Assembly (NCBI RefSeq): GCF_002261185.1
Contig: NZ_NEVQ01000009.1
Location: 1 to 64,000 of the forward strand
Direction: 5' to 3'
DNA length: 64,000 nt
DNA from: Bordetella genomosp. 4
Lineage (GTDB): Bacteria > Pseudomonadota > Gammaproteobacteria > Burkholderiales > Burkholderiaceae_B
Made by a program: the position numbers and the translations under genes
Notes under the pieces: generated by a model
Told to the model about the DNA's origin: nothing
Database searches by the model: none
What the model saw: the letters and a program-made list of their open reading frames with translations, nothing else
Shown: positions 36,557 through 45,511 of the stretch, piece after piece
How positions within the stretch are numbered: position 1 is the first letter of the stretch
How the letters are laid out: each line of letters opens with the position of its first letter

Positions 36557-36596
36557 ATTTGCAGTAATCTATGCTTCTTTTGCGATAGGCCGATCC

Positions 36597-37478
36597 GTGA
36601 CTTCCGCTCTGCACCAATCCAGCATCAAATCTCTGCCGCTACTGGGTCGCGGCAAGGTCCGCGACATGTACGCCGTGGGTGACGACAAACTGTTGATCGT
36701 CGCGTCCGACCGCATTTCCGCGTTCGATGTCATTCTCGACGACCCCATTCCCGGCAAAGGCCAGGTCCTGACCGAGCTGACGGAGTTTTGGCTGAGCAAG
36801 CTCGCGCACATTCTGCCGAACCATTCCACGGGCGTGAAACCCGAGGACGTGGTTGCCCCTGACGAACTGGACCAGGTGCGTGGCCGCGCCGTCGTCGTCA
36901 AGCGCCTGAAACCCATCCTGGTCGAGGCCGTAGCGCGCGGCTATTTGATCGGATCGGGCTGGAAAGACTACCAAGCTACCGGCTCTGTGTGCGGGATCAA
37001 GCTGCCAGCAGGCCTGAACCAGGCCAGCAAGCTGCCCGAGCCGATTTTCACGCCCGCGGCCAAAGCCGAGTTCGGCACGCACGACGAAAACGTCGATTTC
37101 TCCCATGTGGTGAACGAAGTCGGCCAGGAAATGGCCGAGCGTATTCGTGACGTGACCCTGCGTTTGTACGCCGAGGCGTCCGCTTTTGCCGCGACCAAGG
37201 GCATCATCATTGCCGACACCAAATTCGAATTCGGCTTGGACGACGACGGCCAGCTGTACCTGATGGACGAGGTCTTGACGCCCGATTCGTCGCGTTTCTG
37301 GCCCGCCGACGGCTATCGCGAGGGCATCAGCCCCCCGTCGTTCGACAAGCAATTCGTGCGCGACTGGCTGGAAACCCAGACCTGGGACAAAACCCCGCCG
37401 GCCCCGCGCCTGCCCCAAGAAGTCCTGGAAAAAACCGCCGCGAAATACTGCGAGGCGCTGGATCGCCTGATGGTGTAA
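36597..37478 (+). CDS. purC: Phosphoribosylaminoimidazole-succinocarboxamide synthase PurC
   Basis: A 293-residue SAICAR synthetase of purine synthesis. It starts at GTG 36597, giving [24 protein letters not shown], the N-terminus expected in Bordetella-type PurC. Hallmarks include [27 protein letters not shown] and [13 protein letters not shown]. The next purine gene, purE, is separated by a toxin-antitoxin pair. Confidence 0.94.
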   Translation: MTSALHQSSIKSLPLLGRGKVRDMYAVGDDKLLIVASDRISAFDVILDDPIPGKGQVLTELTEFWLSKLAHILPNHSTGVKPEDVVAPDELDQVRGRAVVVKRLKPILVEAVARGYLIGSGWKDYQATGSVCGIKLPAGLNQASKLPEPIFTPAAKAEFGTHDENVDFSHVVNEVGQEMAERIRDVTLRLYAEASAFAATKGIIIADTKFEFGLDDDGQLYLMDEVLTPDSSRFWPADGYREGISPPSFDKQFVRDWLETQTWDKTPPAPRLPQEVLEKTAAKYCEALDRLMV

Positions 37479-37488
37479 TGTCGGCCGC

Positions 37489-37513
37489 CTGTGGCGCTGC
37501 TATAGCGCCACAG
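37489..37513 (+). terminator. Hairpin after purC
   Basis: CTGTGGCGCT pairs with AGCGCCACAG around a 5-base loop, 11 bp after the purC stop. There is no T-run, so it may act as an mRNA 3'-end stabiliser or a Rho-assisted terminator. Confidence 0.5.
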
Positions 37514-37608
37514 GGCAGGGTTATCGCTGAATACGAGGCTCTGTTTTTGGCGGTTTGATACCCCTCTGTAGCGTTGAACAGTGAGGCTTGGCATGGTACC
37601 CCGCCTTG

Positions 37609-37628
37609 ACGAGAGCTTAGGCTCTCGT
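37609..37628 (-). terminator. Hairpin after the antitoxin gene
   Basis: ACGAGAGC-N4-GCTCTCGT, a perfect 8-bp stem, lies 4 bp beyond the leftward antitoxin stop. No T-run follows on that strand, so terminator function is uncertain. Confidence 0.45.
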
Positions 37629-37632
37629 GCGC

Positions 37633-37974
37633 TCAGTTCGTGCTGCGGCCCGTAGTACGCGCTGCTGCGGGCTTGCCTGCGGCCAAGTGATCGATGACCA
37701 CGGGGGGACGGTTCGGAAACTTTGCGACGAGTTCGAGCTTGCCGCCCATGCCTTCTATATAACGCCGCAGCGTTGAGAGCAGCATGTCGCTGCGCTGTTC
37801 AAGCCGAGAAATCGTGTCTTGTCCGACATTCAGGGCTTTAGCCAGGTCAATCTGAGTCTTTTCAACGGCCTGGCGCAGGTCTTTGAGGGAGGCAAGTTCC
37901 TGGGCACGTTGCTCGATCTTGGCGCGCCGTTGGGCAGGCAGAGACGCCATCACATCATCAAGTTTTTTGGTCAT
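37633..37974 (-). CDS. XRE-type helix-turn-helix antitoxin, HigA-like
   Basis: A 113-residue DNA-binding antitoxin. The helix-turn-helix TQIDLAKALNVGQDTISRLEQRSD lies at about 41-64, followed by LSTLRRYIEGMGGKLELVAKF, the usual C-terminal half of HigA/XRE antitoxins. Its start overlaps the toxin end by 17 bp, in toxin-first order as in higBA. It should neutralise the toxin and repress the operator at 38364-38381. Confidence 0.85.
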   Translation of the reverse strand: MTKKLDDVMASLPAQRRAKIEQRAQELASLKDLRQAVEKTQIDLAKALNVGQDTISRLEQRSDMLLSTLRRYIEGMGGKLELVAKFPNRPPVVIDHLAAGKPAAARTTGRSTN

Positions 37975-38347
37975 GTTTGCGCTCCTTTTCCTTTTGCGCC
38001 GCGAGCGTTGCCAAGTGTTCATCTAAACGCTCGTCGGCAACTGCTATTAGCCGTTTGTAAAACCGTTTCTGGTCCACACCGCCTTTGTCACCGCTCACTA
38101 GCAAGATGGCCCGCCGCTTGGGGTCAAAGGCGAAGGCAACGCGCCAGACACCACTCTCCCACCCAAACCGTAGTTCCTTCAGATTCGCATGCTTGGAGCC
38201 TTTCAGGCTATCGACAGTAGGTCTGCCTAGATTTGGTCCAAATTCGCTCAATAATTTGGCATGGGCTAACAATTCGTCCTGCAAACTTTCGGGCAGCTCT
38301 TGAAGCTCGGCATCGAAAGCATCATGAAAAAGTACAGTCCAGTTCAT
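37958..38347 (-). CDS. RelE/ParE superfamily toxin, HigB-like
   Basis: A 129-residue toxin. The fold signature is FGPNLGRPTVDSLKGSKHANLKEL followed by WRVAFAFDPKRRAILLVSGDK and the FYKRLI helix, typical of the HigB/gp49 branch that cleaves mRNA on the ribosome. Basic residues near 85-110 would form the catalytic surface. First gene of a two-gene leftward unit. It splits purC from purE, suggesting arrival by transfer. Confidence 0.87.
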   Translation of the reverse strand: MNWTVLFHDAFDAELQELPESLQDELLAHAKLLSEFGPNLGRPTVDSLKGSKHANLKELRFGWESGVWRVAFAFDPKRRAILLVSGDKGGVDQKRFYKRLIAVADERLDEHLATLAAQKEKERKHDQKT

Positions 38348-38363
38348 TTTTCATATGAGTTAT

Positions 38364-38381
38364 TATGGTTTAAAATCCATA
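38364..38381. promoter_or_regulatory. Candidate operator of the toxin-antitoxin unit
   Basis: TATGG-N8-CCATA with a TTTAAA-containing centre lies 17 bp upstream of the toxin start, inside an AT-rich stretch that stands out from the GC-rich surroundings. It fits an antitoxin-bound promoter operator. Confidence 0.5.
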
Positions 38382-38485
38382 TGTATTCAAGGCCATATTT
38401 TTGCTATCAATTACGGTGTGCATATCGACTGCCTTGGATTTCGTGAGGCTGAATCCTACTTCGACTGATTATCGGAGTTGAGCTT

Positions 38486-38734
38486 GTGTCAGTATTTGGA
38501 CAAATGTCAGACCAAGCGCTGTTCGATCTTGCGAAGACAGTGAGAGGCGGAAACTGGCGACTCCAGCGTTGCCTGTTCAAACCGATGCATGACGGCATGC
38601 GTGTTGGCGTCGATTTGACGTTACCGCCTAGGGCTCCAGGCTGCCCTGGGCAGTCCGCAGGCAAAGGCCGGGTAAAATACCCGGTTTCCCGCTCGTCGCG
38701 CCCTGGCGCGGCGCCTTCTTGCCTTGCGATCTAG
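38486..38734 (+). CDS. Doubtful small hypothetical protein
   Basis: An 82-residue frame starting at GTG 38486 with GGAG 8 bp upstream (alternative ATG at 38504, [16 protein letters not shown]). It has no recognisable domain and runs straight into the purE leader, including the CCGGGTA/TACCCGG hairpin at 38668-38684, so its C-terminal half is probably not real. It may be the remnant of a gene brought in with the toxin-antitoxin pair. The remaining 38382-38485 holds nothing else I can name. Confidence 0.2.
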   Translation: MSVFGQMSDQALFDLAKTVRGGNWRLQRCLFKPMHDGMRVGVDLTLPPRAPGCPGQSAGKGRVKYPVSRSSRPGAAPSCLAI

Positions 38735-38736
38735 CT

Positions 38737-39258
38737 ATGACGACGACTTCTTCTGCCTCTGCGCCGGCTACCCCTGTGGTGGGCGTGATCATGGGTTCTT
38801 CCAGTGATTGGGACATCATGAAAAACGCCGTAGACATGCTGGAGGCATTTTGCGTGCCGTATGAGGCGCGCGTCATCTCGGCGCATCGCATGCCGCAGGA
38901 CATGGCGGAATATGGCGCGGCGGCGCGTTCCCGCGGCCTGCGCGGCATTATTGCCGGGGCAGGGGGCGCTGCCCATCTGCCTGGCATGATGGCTGCGCTG
39001 ACCGAGGTTCCCGTGTTCGGCGTCCCTGTCCCATCGCGCTACTTGCGCGGCGAGGATTCCCTCTTGTCCATCGTGCAAATGCCCAAGGGCGTGCCGGTCG
39101 CGACCTTTGCCATTGGCGAGGCCGGCGCCGCGAACGCCGCCTTGCACGTGATCGCCACCTTGGCCACGACCGACGACGCCTTGCACCGCCAACTGACGGC
39201 ATTCCGTGCCCGCCAGACCGAGGCGGCACGCAACATGATCGTTCCCCCGCAGCCCTGA
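38737..39258 (+). CDS. purE: N5-carboxyaminoimidazole ribonucleotide mutase PurE
   Basis: A 173-residue class I PurE of purine synthesis, converting N5-CAIR to [25 protein letters not shown] at the N-terminus, SAHRMPQDM and [14 protein letters not shown] are catalytic segments. The start ATG at 38737 avoids a TTG-initiated extension. It is followed 31 bp later by purK. Confidence 0.93.
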   Translation: MTTTSSASAPATPVVGVIMGSSSDWDIMKNAVDMLEAFCVPYEARVISAHRMPQDMAEYGAAARSRGLRGIIAGAGGAAHLPGMMAALTEVPVFGVPVPSRYLRGEDSLLSIVQMPKGVPVATFAIGEAGAANAALHVIATLATTDDALHRQLTAFRARQTEAARNMIVPPQP

Positions 39259-39289
39259 ACTTGCCAAGAGCCCGCGTGGCGGGCCGCTC

Positions 39290-40489
39290 ATGCGTATGAC
39301 TTCCTCTACTGATTCTTTCACGATTGCACCTGGCGGCTGGCTGGGTATGCTGGGCGGCGGCCAATTGGGCCGGATGTTCTGCCACGCTGCACAAAGCCTG
39401 GGTTACCGGGTCGTCGTACTGGACCCAGACGCCGAGGGTCCTGCTGCCGTGGTGGCAGATCGTCATATTCGAGCGGCCTATGACGACGCGGACGGTTTGG
39501 CCGAACTGGCTCGCAGCTGCCGTGCAGTGACGACCGAGTTCGAAAACGTGCCTGCAGACAGCCTGCGCGCATTGGCTGCAGCGCAATGCCGCGTCAGTCC
39601 CACAGGCGATGCCGTGGCCATTGTGCAGGATCGCATTGCCGAAAAAACCTTCATCGCCTCGCAGGGCATTCCTGTCGCGCCGCATGCTGCGATCCGCACA
39701 CAACAGGATTTGCTTGATGCGCCCGATATGCTGTTTCCGGGCATCCTGAAAGTCGCCCGCTTGGGTTACGACGGCAAAGGCCAGGCACGCGTGGCCTCGC
39801 GTGCCGAGGCTCAGGCCGCTTTTGCCGAGTTCGACGGTGTGCCGTGTGTACTTGAAGCATTGATGCCGCTGGACTACGAAATTTCCGTCGTTCTGGCGCG
39901 CGGTTTTGACGGCGCGGATGTCGTATTCCCGGTCGCGCGTAATCTGCATCGCGATGGGATTCTGGCCGTATCGACAGTGGCGGCTACGGATAGCGATCCC
40001 GCACATGCTCAACGGCAAGCCAAGGCTACCGAGGCTGCGCGTGCCATCGCGCAGGGGCTCGGTTATCACGGCGTGTTGTGCGTCGAGTTTTTCGTATTGA
40101 CCGACGGCAGTCTGATCGTCAACGAAATCGCACCGCGTCCGCACAACAGCGGCCACTACACCATCGATGCGTGTGTCAGCAGCCAATTCGAACAGCAAGC
40201 TCGCGTCATGGCGGGTTTGCCCCTGGGCAGCACTGCCTTGCTGGCGCCCGCTGTCATGTTGAATATCCTGGGCGATATCTGGTTCGAGCCTGGCGCGACG
40301 ACGCCCCGTGAGCCCAACTGGTCGGCTGCGCTGGCCGTGCCATCCGCCAAACTGCATCTGTACGGCAAACACGAAGCCCGCCGGGGCCGCAAAATGGGTC
40401 ACGTGACCGTAGTCGCCGCGACCCTGGATCAAGCGCGTGCCGATGCCGCGCGCGTTGCCGCTGCGCTGGGCATGGCTGCGCCCGAATAA
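39290..40489 (+). CDS. purK: N5-carboxyaminoimidazole ribonucleotide synthase PurK
   Basis: A 399-residue ATP-grasp enzyme that carboxylates AIR using bicarbonate and [27 protein letters not shown] begins the N-domain; the central ATP-grasp part includes [12 protein letters not shown] and [15 protein letters not shown]. Starts at 39290 and 39296 are both possible. The sua5 gene begins 4 bp after the stop. Confidence 0.93.
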   Translation: MRMTSSTDSFTIAPGGWLGMLGGGQLGRMFCHAAQSLGYRVVVLDPDAEGPAAVVADRHIRAAYDDADGLAELARSCRAVTTEFENVPADSLRALAAAQCRVSPTGDAVAIVQDRIAEKTFIASQGIPVAPHAAIRTQQDLLDAPDMLFPGILKVARLGYDGKGQARVASRAEAQAAFAEFDGVPCVLEALMPLDYEISVVLARGFDGADVVFPVARNLHRDGILAVSTVAATDSDPAHAQRQAKATEAARAIAQGLGYHGVLCVEFFVLTDGSLIVNEIAPRPHNSGHYTIDACVSSQFEQQARVMAGLPLGSTALLAPAVMLNILGDIWFEPGATTPREPNWSAALAVPSAKLHLYGKHEARRGRKMGHVTVVAATLDQARADAARVAAALGMAAPE

Positions 40490-40493
40490 CATC

Positions 40494-41606
40494 ATGTCGA
40501 CGCGATCGTCTTTTTCGTCCGAGGTGCCTGCTGGTGCCAATGTCGGCCGCGGTGCGGGCAGCGGTAGTTCTGTCGACGAGGTATCGATTTCGCGCGCAGC
40601 AGATCGGCTGTTGGCGGGCGAACTGGTCGCGTTCCCCACGGAAACGGTTTATGGCTTGGGCGCCGACGCGGAAAATCCCCATGCCGTCGCACGCATTTAT
40701 GCCGCGAAGGGACGTCCCTCCAATCATCCCGTGATCGTGCACGTCGCGCCTGGCGCGGATCTGCACTATTGGGCTCGCGAGATTCCCCCGCAGGCCCAAC
40801 GTTTGATCGAGGCCTTTTGGCCCGGTCCGTTGACGCTGATCCTGCCGCGTGTGGCCGAGCGCGGCGAGGTCGTCAGTGGCGGGCAGGACAGCATCGGGCT
40901 GCGTTGCCCCTCGCATCCGGTCGCACAGGCCTTGCTGAGCGCTTTTGCCGCCGGCAAGCCCAATGGACAGGGTGGGGTGGCGGCGCCATCGGCCAATAAA
41001 TTCGGTCAGGTGTCGCCCACGCATGCGAATCATGTGCGCAGCGAATTTCCGGCAGAGGTGGCCCAGGGCATGCCGGTCCTGGATGGTGGACCATCCGAGG
41101 TGGGTATCGAGTCTACGATTCTGGATCTGTCCCGATTGGCGCAGGGCGCAGGGCCGGTCTTGCTGCGTCCCGGGCACATTACGCCCGCGCAGATCGAGGC
41201 CGTGCTTGGCGAGCCGGTCGGCATGCCCGATGCCGCTGCGCCACGTGCGTCCGGCACGTTAAAAGCGCATTACGCCCCGCATACTCCGCTGGAACTGGTC
41301 ACGCTGCAACGTCTGGCCGAGGTGGCGAATGGCCAGGCGCTACCCGCTGGCCAGGTCGCCGTTGTCGCGTTCGATACTGCCCCCCAGGCGTTGGACGATC
41401 GCATCATCTGGCATACCGTGGCCAACGATCCCGCCAGCTACGCGCAATCCCTCTACGCCATGTTGCGCGAACTCGATAGCGGCCGTTATGCCCGTATTTT
41501 GGTGCAGACGCCGCCGCAGGATGCCTCATGGCGCGCCGTCAATGATCGCATCGGCCGTGCTGCGGCAGCATTTTCGCTGGATACGACAGATCTGTCTGAA
41601 ACGTGA
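40494..41606 (+). CDS. L-threonylcarbamoyladenylate synthase, Sua5 type
   Basis: A 370-residue enzyme that makes threonylcarbamoyl-AMP for t6A37 tRNA modification. The YrdC-fold domain (about 30-240) has AFPTETVYGLGADA, KGRPSNHPVIVH and the SANKFGQVSPTHANHV loop. The C-terminal Sua5 domain (about 250-365) follows a GTLKAHYAPHTPLEL linker, which marks Sua5 rather than the short TsaC form. It is downstream of purK and probably cotranscribed. Confidence 0.9.
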   Translation: MSTRSSFSSEVPAGANVGRGAGSGSSVDEVSISRAADRLLAGELVAFPTETVYGLGADAENPHAVARIYAAKGRPSNHPVIVHVAPGADLHYWAREIPPQAQRLIEAFWPGPLTLILPRVAERGEVVSGGQDSIGLRCPSHPVAQALLSAFAAGKPNGQGGVAAPSANKFGQVSPTHANHVRSEFPAEVAQGMPVLDGGPSEVGIESTILDLSRLAQGAGPVLLRPGHITPAQIEAVLGEPVGMPDAAAPRASGTLKAHYAPHTPLELVTLQRLAEVANGQALPAGQVAVVAFDTAPQALDDRIIWHTVANDPASYAQSLYAMLRELDSGRYARILVQTPPQDASWRAVNDRIGRAAAAFSLDTTDLSET

Positions 41607-41764
41607 TGCTGCAGGCAGGCGGGGCGCAATCATTCGCTGATGTTTGCAACCCCTTGCCACCCCGATGACCGGCCTTCTCCGTCATCAGCTCTCCGATAGC
41701 AGCAACTGCTGCTACGCTTGCCGGCAACGCTGCACAACGACCTTCACTTTGCTCCGCGCCGACT

Positions 41765-42778
41765 TCAGTTCACGGTGATATGGGCTTCTTTAATGATTTT
41801 CGCGTAGCGCTCCGAATCGGTCCGCATCAGTTCCGCAAAAGCCGCTGGCGTGCTGCCAGTCGGTAAAAAGCCCGCATCCAGGAATTTCTGCGTCACGTCA
41901 GGCTCGTGGACAATCTCGCTGATCTCCTTGGCCATGCGAGCAATAATGGGTTGCGGCGTGCCGGTCGGCGCCAATAGTCCCGCCCAAGATCCCGTCACGA
42001 AACCGGGGATGCCTGCTTCTTCCATGGTGGGCACATCGGGCTCGGTGGGCCAGCGTTTTTTCCCGGTGAACGCCAGCACCTTGAGCTTGTCCTGTTTCAC
42101 GTACTGCATGGGGACGAGAATCGGGTCGAACACCATGGACACGCGGCCGGCCAGCAGATCGGTCAAGATCGGCGCGCTGCCCTTGTAGGCGACATGTGTC
42201 ATTTTGACCTTGGATTGCAGGGCAAAATCCGCCCCTGTCAGATGCGCGCTGGATCCCGTGCCGCTGGACGCATAGGTCAACGTGTCGGGATGGGCGCGTC
42301 CGTATTCAATCAGCTCGGCCAGTGTTTTGACCGGCAAATCCTTGCTGACAAACAGGAATAGCGGCAGGTCGGCCATGTGGACGACGGGTTCGAGCTGCTT
42401 GGGGGAAAACGTGAGCTCGTACAGATGGGTGTTGATGACGTAAGCCGGCAGAATGCTCAAAAAGGTATAGCCATCGGGCTCGGCTTTCGCGGCGATGGCA
42501 GAGCCTAGCGTACTGTTGGCGCCCGGCCGGTTCTCGATGATGATGGCCTGGCCCAGTCGCGACGAGAGTTTTTCCATCACGATGCGCGTGACGGTATCGG
42601 TAGCGCCGCCCGGGGTATACGGCACGATGACTTTGATCTGCTTGTTGGGCCAGGCATCCGCGGCCTGGACCGGATGGCTCTGCCAGGCGGTGCCGGCGAA
42701 GATCACCGAGAGCAGCGTCGTCAGGAGGGCGCGGCGCACCGGCCGTTTACTGCCGCTGCGGGAAAAATGAAATGCCAT
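41765..42778 (-). CDS. Tripartite tricarboxylate transporter receptor, Bug family
   Basis: A 337-residue periplasmic receptor with a signal peptide (hydrophobic core about 18-33, ending VQAAD). The family start WPNKQIKVIVPYTPGGATD is followed by ENRPGANSTLGSA and YTFLSIL. As with the copy at 11.9 kb, no TctAB genes are adjacent. It lies 106 bp beyond livF in the same direction, so it could be the last gene of the benzoate uptake unit or separate. Confidence 0.87.
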   Translation of the reverse strand: MAFHFSRSGSKRPVRRALLTTLLSVIFAGTAWQSHPVQAADAWPNKQIKVIVPYTPGGATDTVTRIVMEKLSSRLGQAIIIENRPGANSTLGSAIAAKAEPDGYTFLSILPAYVINTHLYELTFSPKQLEPVVHMADLPLFLFVSKDLPVKTLAELIEYGRAHPDTLTYASSGTGSSAHLTGADFALQSKVKMTHVAYKGSAPILTDLLAGRVSMVFDPILVPMQYVKQDKLKVLAFTGKKRWPTEPDVPTMEEAGIPGFVTGSWAGLLAPTGTPQPIIARMAKEISEIVHEPDVTQKFLDAGFLPTGSTPAAFAELMRTDSERYAKIIKEAHITVN

Positions 42779-42884
42779 AAGCTTGTCTCCGCCAGTGAGG
42801 TTGGTCTAAGTGTTATGGATCGTGGACCCTGCACAGAGTGCCTGGAAAGTCGCGCGCGCACGACCGGGGTTTCCCCTGAGTGGC

Positions 42885-43595
42885 TCACACGCCCAGATAG
42901 CGCGCCAACTGTTCGGGCTGCGACGCCAGGGCGGGGCTGGCGCCCTGATACACGATACGGCCTTTTTCCATGACCAGACATCGATCGGTGTGCGCCAGTA
43001 CGGCCCGGTAGTTGCGATCGACGATCAATGTCGACATGCCCGTGGCGCGAATCGCGGCAACGATCTTCCAGATTTCGGCCACAATCAGCGGCGCCAGTCC
43101 TTCTGTGGCTTCGTCCAAGATCAGCAGATCGGGGTTCGTGGTCAAGGCGCGGCCGATGGCCAGCATCTGCTGTTCTCCGCCAGACAATTGCTGGCCGCCG
43201 TGATGCAGGCGTTCGGCCAGGCGCGGAAACGTGGCGAGTACGCGGTCATAGGTCCAGTCCGTTTGTCCCCGCGTGCCGGGGCGCGCCGCGACAAGCAGGT
43301 TTTCGCGCACGCTGAGATTCGCGAACACACCGCGGCCCTCCGGCACATAAGCCAGACCTAGCCGCGCAATCGCGTGCGGCTGCGCACGGGTGCAGTCGCG
43401 GCCGGCCACCGCGAATTGCCCCTGCCGGCTGCGTACGTGCCCCATCAGGGTGCGAATGAGGGTGGTCTTGCCCATGCCGTTACGTCCAACCAGGCCGACG
43501 GATTCGCCCGCATTGATATGCAGATCGACACCGCGCAGCACGTGGCTGGCACCGTAGTAACTATGCAGGCCGCTCGCGTCGATCAGTGCGTGCAT
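42885..43595 (-). CDS. livF: Branched-chain/aromatic ABC transporter ATPase, LivF type
   Basis: A 236-residue ABC ATPase. Walker A GRNGMGKTT, signature LSGGEQQM and Walker B LLILDEATEGLAP are the LivF pattern. It overlaps livG by 13 bp. Together with LivG, LivM, LivH and the receptor it forms a full high-affinity importer; benzoate or a related aromatic acid is the likely substrate because the unit starts with benzoate-CoA ligase. Confidence 0.9.
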   Translation of the reverse strand: MHALIDASGLHSYYGASHVLRGVDLHINAGESVGLVGRNGMGKTTLIRTLMGHVRSRQGQFAVAGRDCTRAQPHAIARLGLAYVPEGRGVFANLSVRENLLVAARPGTRGQTDWTYDRVLATFPRLAERLHHGGQQLSGGEQQMLAIGRALTTNPDLLILDEATEGLAPLIVAEIWKIVAAIRATGMSTLIVDRNYRAVLAHTDRCLVMEKGRIVYQGASPALASQPEQLARYLGV

Positions 43596-44341
43596 GAGCC
43601 GTCTCCCAGATAGGCGTCCTGGACTTGCGCATTGGCCCGAATCTCTGTGGGGCTACCGCTGGCGATGACGCAGCCGTTGACCATCACGGTGATACGGTCG
43701 GCGTTGCCGAATACCGCATCCATGTCGTGTTCCACGAGCAAAATCGCGTGGTCGGTCTTCAGGCTTTGCAGTAATGCGAGGATGCGTTCGGTTTCCTCTG
43801 GACCCATGCCTGCCAGCGGCTCGTCCAGCAACAGGACTTGAGGTTCGCCGGCCAGGCACATGGCGATTTCCAATTGGCGTTTGTGGCCATGCGGCAGCAG
43901 GCCTGCAGCGGTCCCGGCATGGTCGGCCAGACCTGTGCGTTGCAGCGCATGGTGGGCGAGTTCGCGGCTGCGCGCGCAGCCATCGGCTCGCCGCCACCAG
44001 TGCCAGAACCGCGGATTGCCAGCTTGCGCCGCGAGCCTGCAGTTCTCGAATGCGCTGAGCGCGGGAAAAATCGTTGAGCGCTGATAGCTGCGGCCCAGGC
44101 CTTGGCGCGCCCGCTGAGGTTGTGGCCAGGCGGTAATGTCCTCGCCATTCATCAAGACCTGGCCCGCGCTGGCTGGCAATTCGCCGGACAGAATATTGAT
44201 GAGCGTGGACTTGCCTGCGCCATTGGTTCCGATCACGGCGTGTACGGTGCCACGGTGCAAATCCAACGACACCTCATTGACGGCGACCAATCCGCCAAAA
44301 CGGCGCGTGATGCCGCGTGCGGCCAGCATGGTCTCAGGCAT
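43583..44341 (-). CDS. livG: Branched-chain/aromatic ABC transporter ATPase, LivG type
   Basis: A 252-residue ABC ATPase. Walker A GTNGAGKST, the LivG-specific GLGRSYQRSTIFPALSAFEN segment and Walker B VLLLDEPLAGMGPEE are visible. The signature motif is atypical: LLPHGHKRQLEIAMCL. I placed the start at 44341 (MPETMLAARGITRRFGG), which overlaps the livM end by 8 bp; the open frame continues to 44473 without family similarity. Confidence 0.88.
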   Translation of the reverse strand: MPETMLAARGITRRFGGLVAVNEVSLDLHRGTVHAVIGTNGAGKSTLINILSGELPASAGQVLMNGEDITAWPQPQRARQGLGRSYQRSTIFPALSAFENCRLAAQAGNPRFWHWWRRADGCARSRELAHHALQRTGLADHAGTAAGLLPHGHKRQLEIAMCLAGEPQVLLLDEPLAGMGPEETERILALLQSLKTDHAILLVEHDMDAVFGNADRITVMVNGCVIASGSPTEIRANAQVQDAYLGDGSCTH

Positions 44342-45509
44342 GAGGGCCTCCAGGAATGGATAGGGACTGAGCTGCAGCCGCGTTGTTCGACGTGCCTGTT
44401 GGCGAGGCGATAGCAAACGAAGAGCTTGCTGTGCGAGAGCGTGAGGCGTCAGCGCGAGGACCTGTGCCGGCACTCACCGACGAGGGGACTGTAGACGCAC
44501 TGGAATGGGGGGCGGCTGAGGTGCCGGGGCGTGTTTCACGGCGCTCGCGCCACTGAGCAGGCAGCCCTGCCAGGCCATTGGGCAACAGTGCGACCAGCGC
44601 GATGATGGTCAGTCCCAAGGGCAGATGCCAATGCTTGGCATAATCGCCAAACAGCGCTTGAGATTGAAAGAGCTCTTGCAACAGGATCAGCGTCACAGTG
44701 CCTAACACTGCGCCGCCGAGGCGATGCATGCCACCCAGAATGACCATCAGCAAAACCAATCCAGACTGTTCCCAAGTCAGGAGTTCCGGGGTTACGAAGC
44801 CGTCTTTCAACGCATAGAGAAACCCCGCCAGTCCCGCCAACGTGGCGCCAATGACATAAGCCGTCAGCTTGTACGGAAAGGTGGAATAACCGGCGGCGCG
44901 CATGCGTTGTTCGTTCAAGCGGATGCCCGTGAGCGCCGCACCGAAAGGCGAGCGTCCGAGCATGGCCAGAAAGCCCCACGTCAATGCCAGACAGACGAGG
45001 ACAAACAGGTAATAGACACCTGGGTTTTCGAGATCAAAAGGCATCCAGCCTGCCAATGACATCTGTGGGCGGAAATACAGATAAATCCCGTCGCTGCCGC
45101 CGCCGATATCCGTGTCGTGAAACACGTAATAGGCCATCTGCGAAAAGGCCAAGGTCACCATGATGAAATAGATCCCGCGCGTGCGCAACGCGAGAGCCCC
45201 CGTGATCAATGCATAGATCGCCGCACTGCCCAGCGCTGCCGCCAGCAGCCACAACAGTCCGCCGGCCTCCGATTCCGGCGACAACAATGCTGCGGCATAT
45301 GCGCCGATGCCAAAGAATGCCGCATGGCCCAGACTGATCAATCCCGCACCGCCTACGAGCAATTGCAGGCTGAGCGCAAAGATCGCATAGATCATGATCT
45401 TGATCGCCAGTCCGATGTAGTAGTCATTACCCGACAGCGGAAAAGCAGCCAGTGCGAGCAATACCGCAATGGGGATCAGTTTGCGTGCATAGTTCATCCG
45501 TTGCCCCAT
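44334..45509 (-). CDS. livM: Branched-chain/aromatic ABC transporter permease, LivM type
   Basis: A 391-residue inner-membrane permease with about ten hydrophobic segments (IPIAVLLALAAFPL onward) and the LNEQRMRAAGYSTFPYKL coupling loop. The start MGQRMNYARK is 2 bp from the livH stop. The C-terminal 65 residues after LPAQWRERRET are an Ala/Ser/Thr-rich tail without membrane character, which makes the protein longer than the usual 320-330. Confidence 0.88.
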   Translation of the reverse strand: MGQRMNYARKLIPIAVLLALAAFPLSGNDYYIGLAIKIMIYAIFALSLQLLVGGAGLISLGHAAFFGIGAYAAALLSPESEAGGLLWLLAAALGSAAIYALITGALALRTRGIYFIMVTLAFSQMAYYVFHDTDIGGGSDGIYLYFRPQMSLAGWMPFDLENPGVYYLFVLVCLALTWGFLAMLGRSPFGAALTGIRLNEQRMRAAGYSTFPYKLTAYVIGATLAGLAGFLYALKDGFVTPELLTWEQSGLVLLMVILGGMHRLGGAVLGTVTLILLQELFQSQALFGDYAKHWHLPLGLTIIALVALLPNGLAGLPAQWRERRETRPGTSAAPHSSASTVPSSVSAGTGPRADASRSRTASSSFAIASPTGTSNNAAAAQSLSIPGGPHA

Positions 45510-45511
45510 GT

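Noticed and set aside
38948-40639. A 563-codon leftward frame opposite purE and purK
   Set aside because: Both + strand genes are unmistakable enzymes with full motifs; the antisense frame is low-complexity, His/Arg-rich and is explained by GC-rich codon use.
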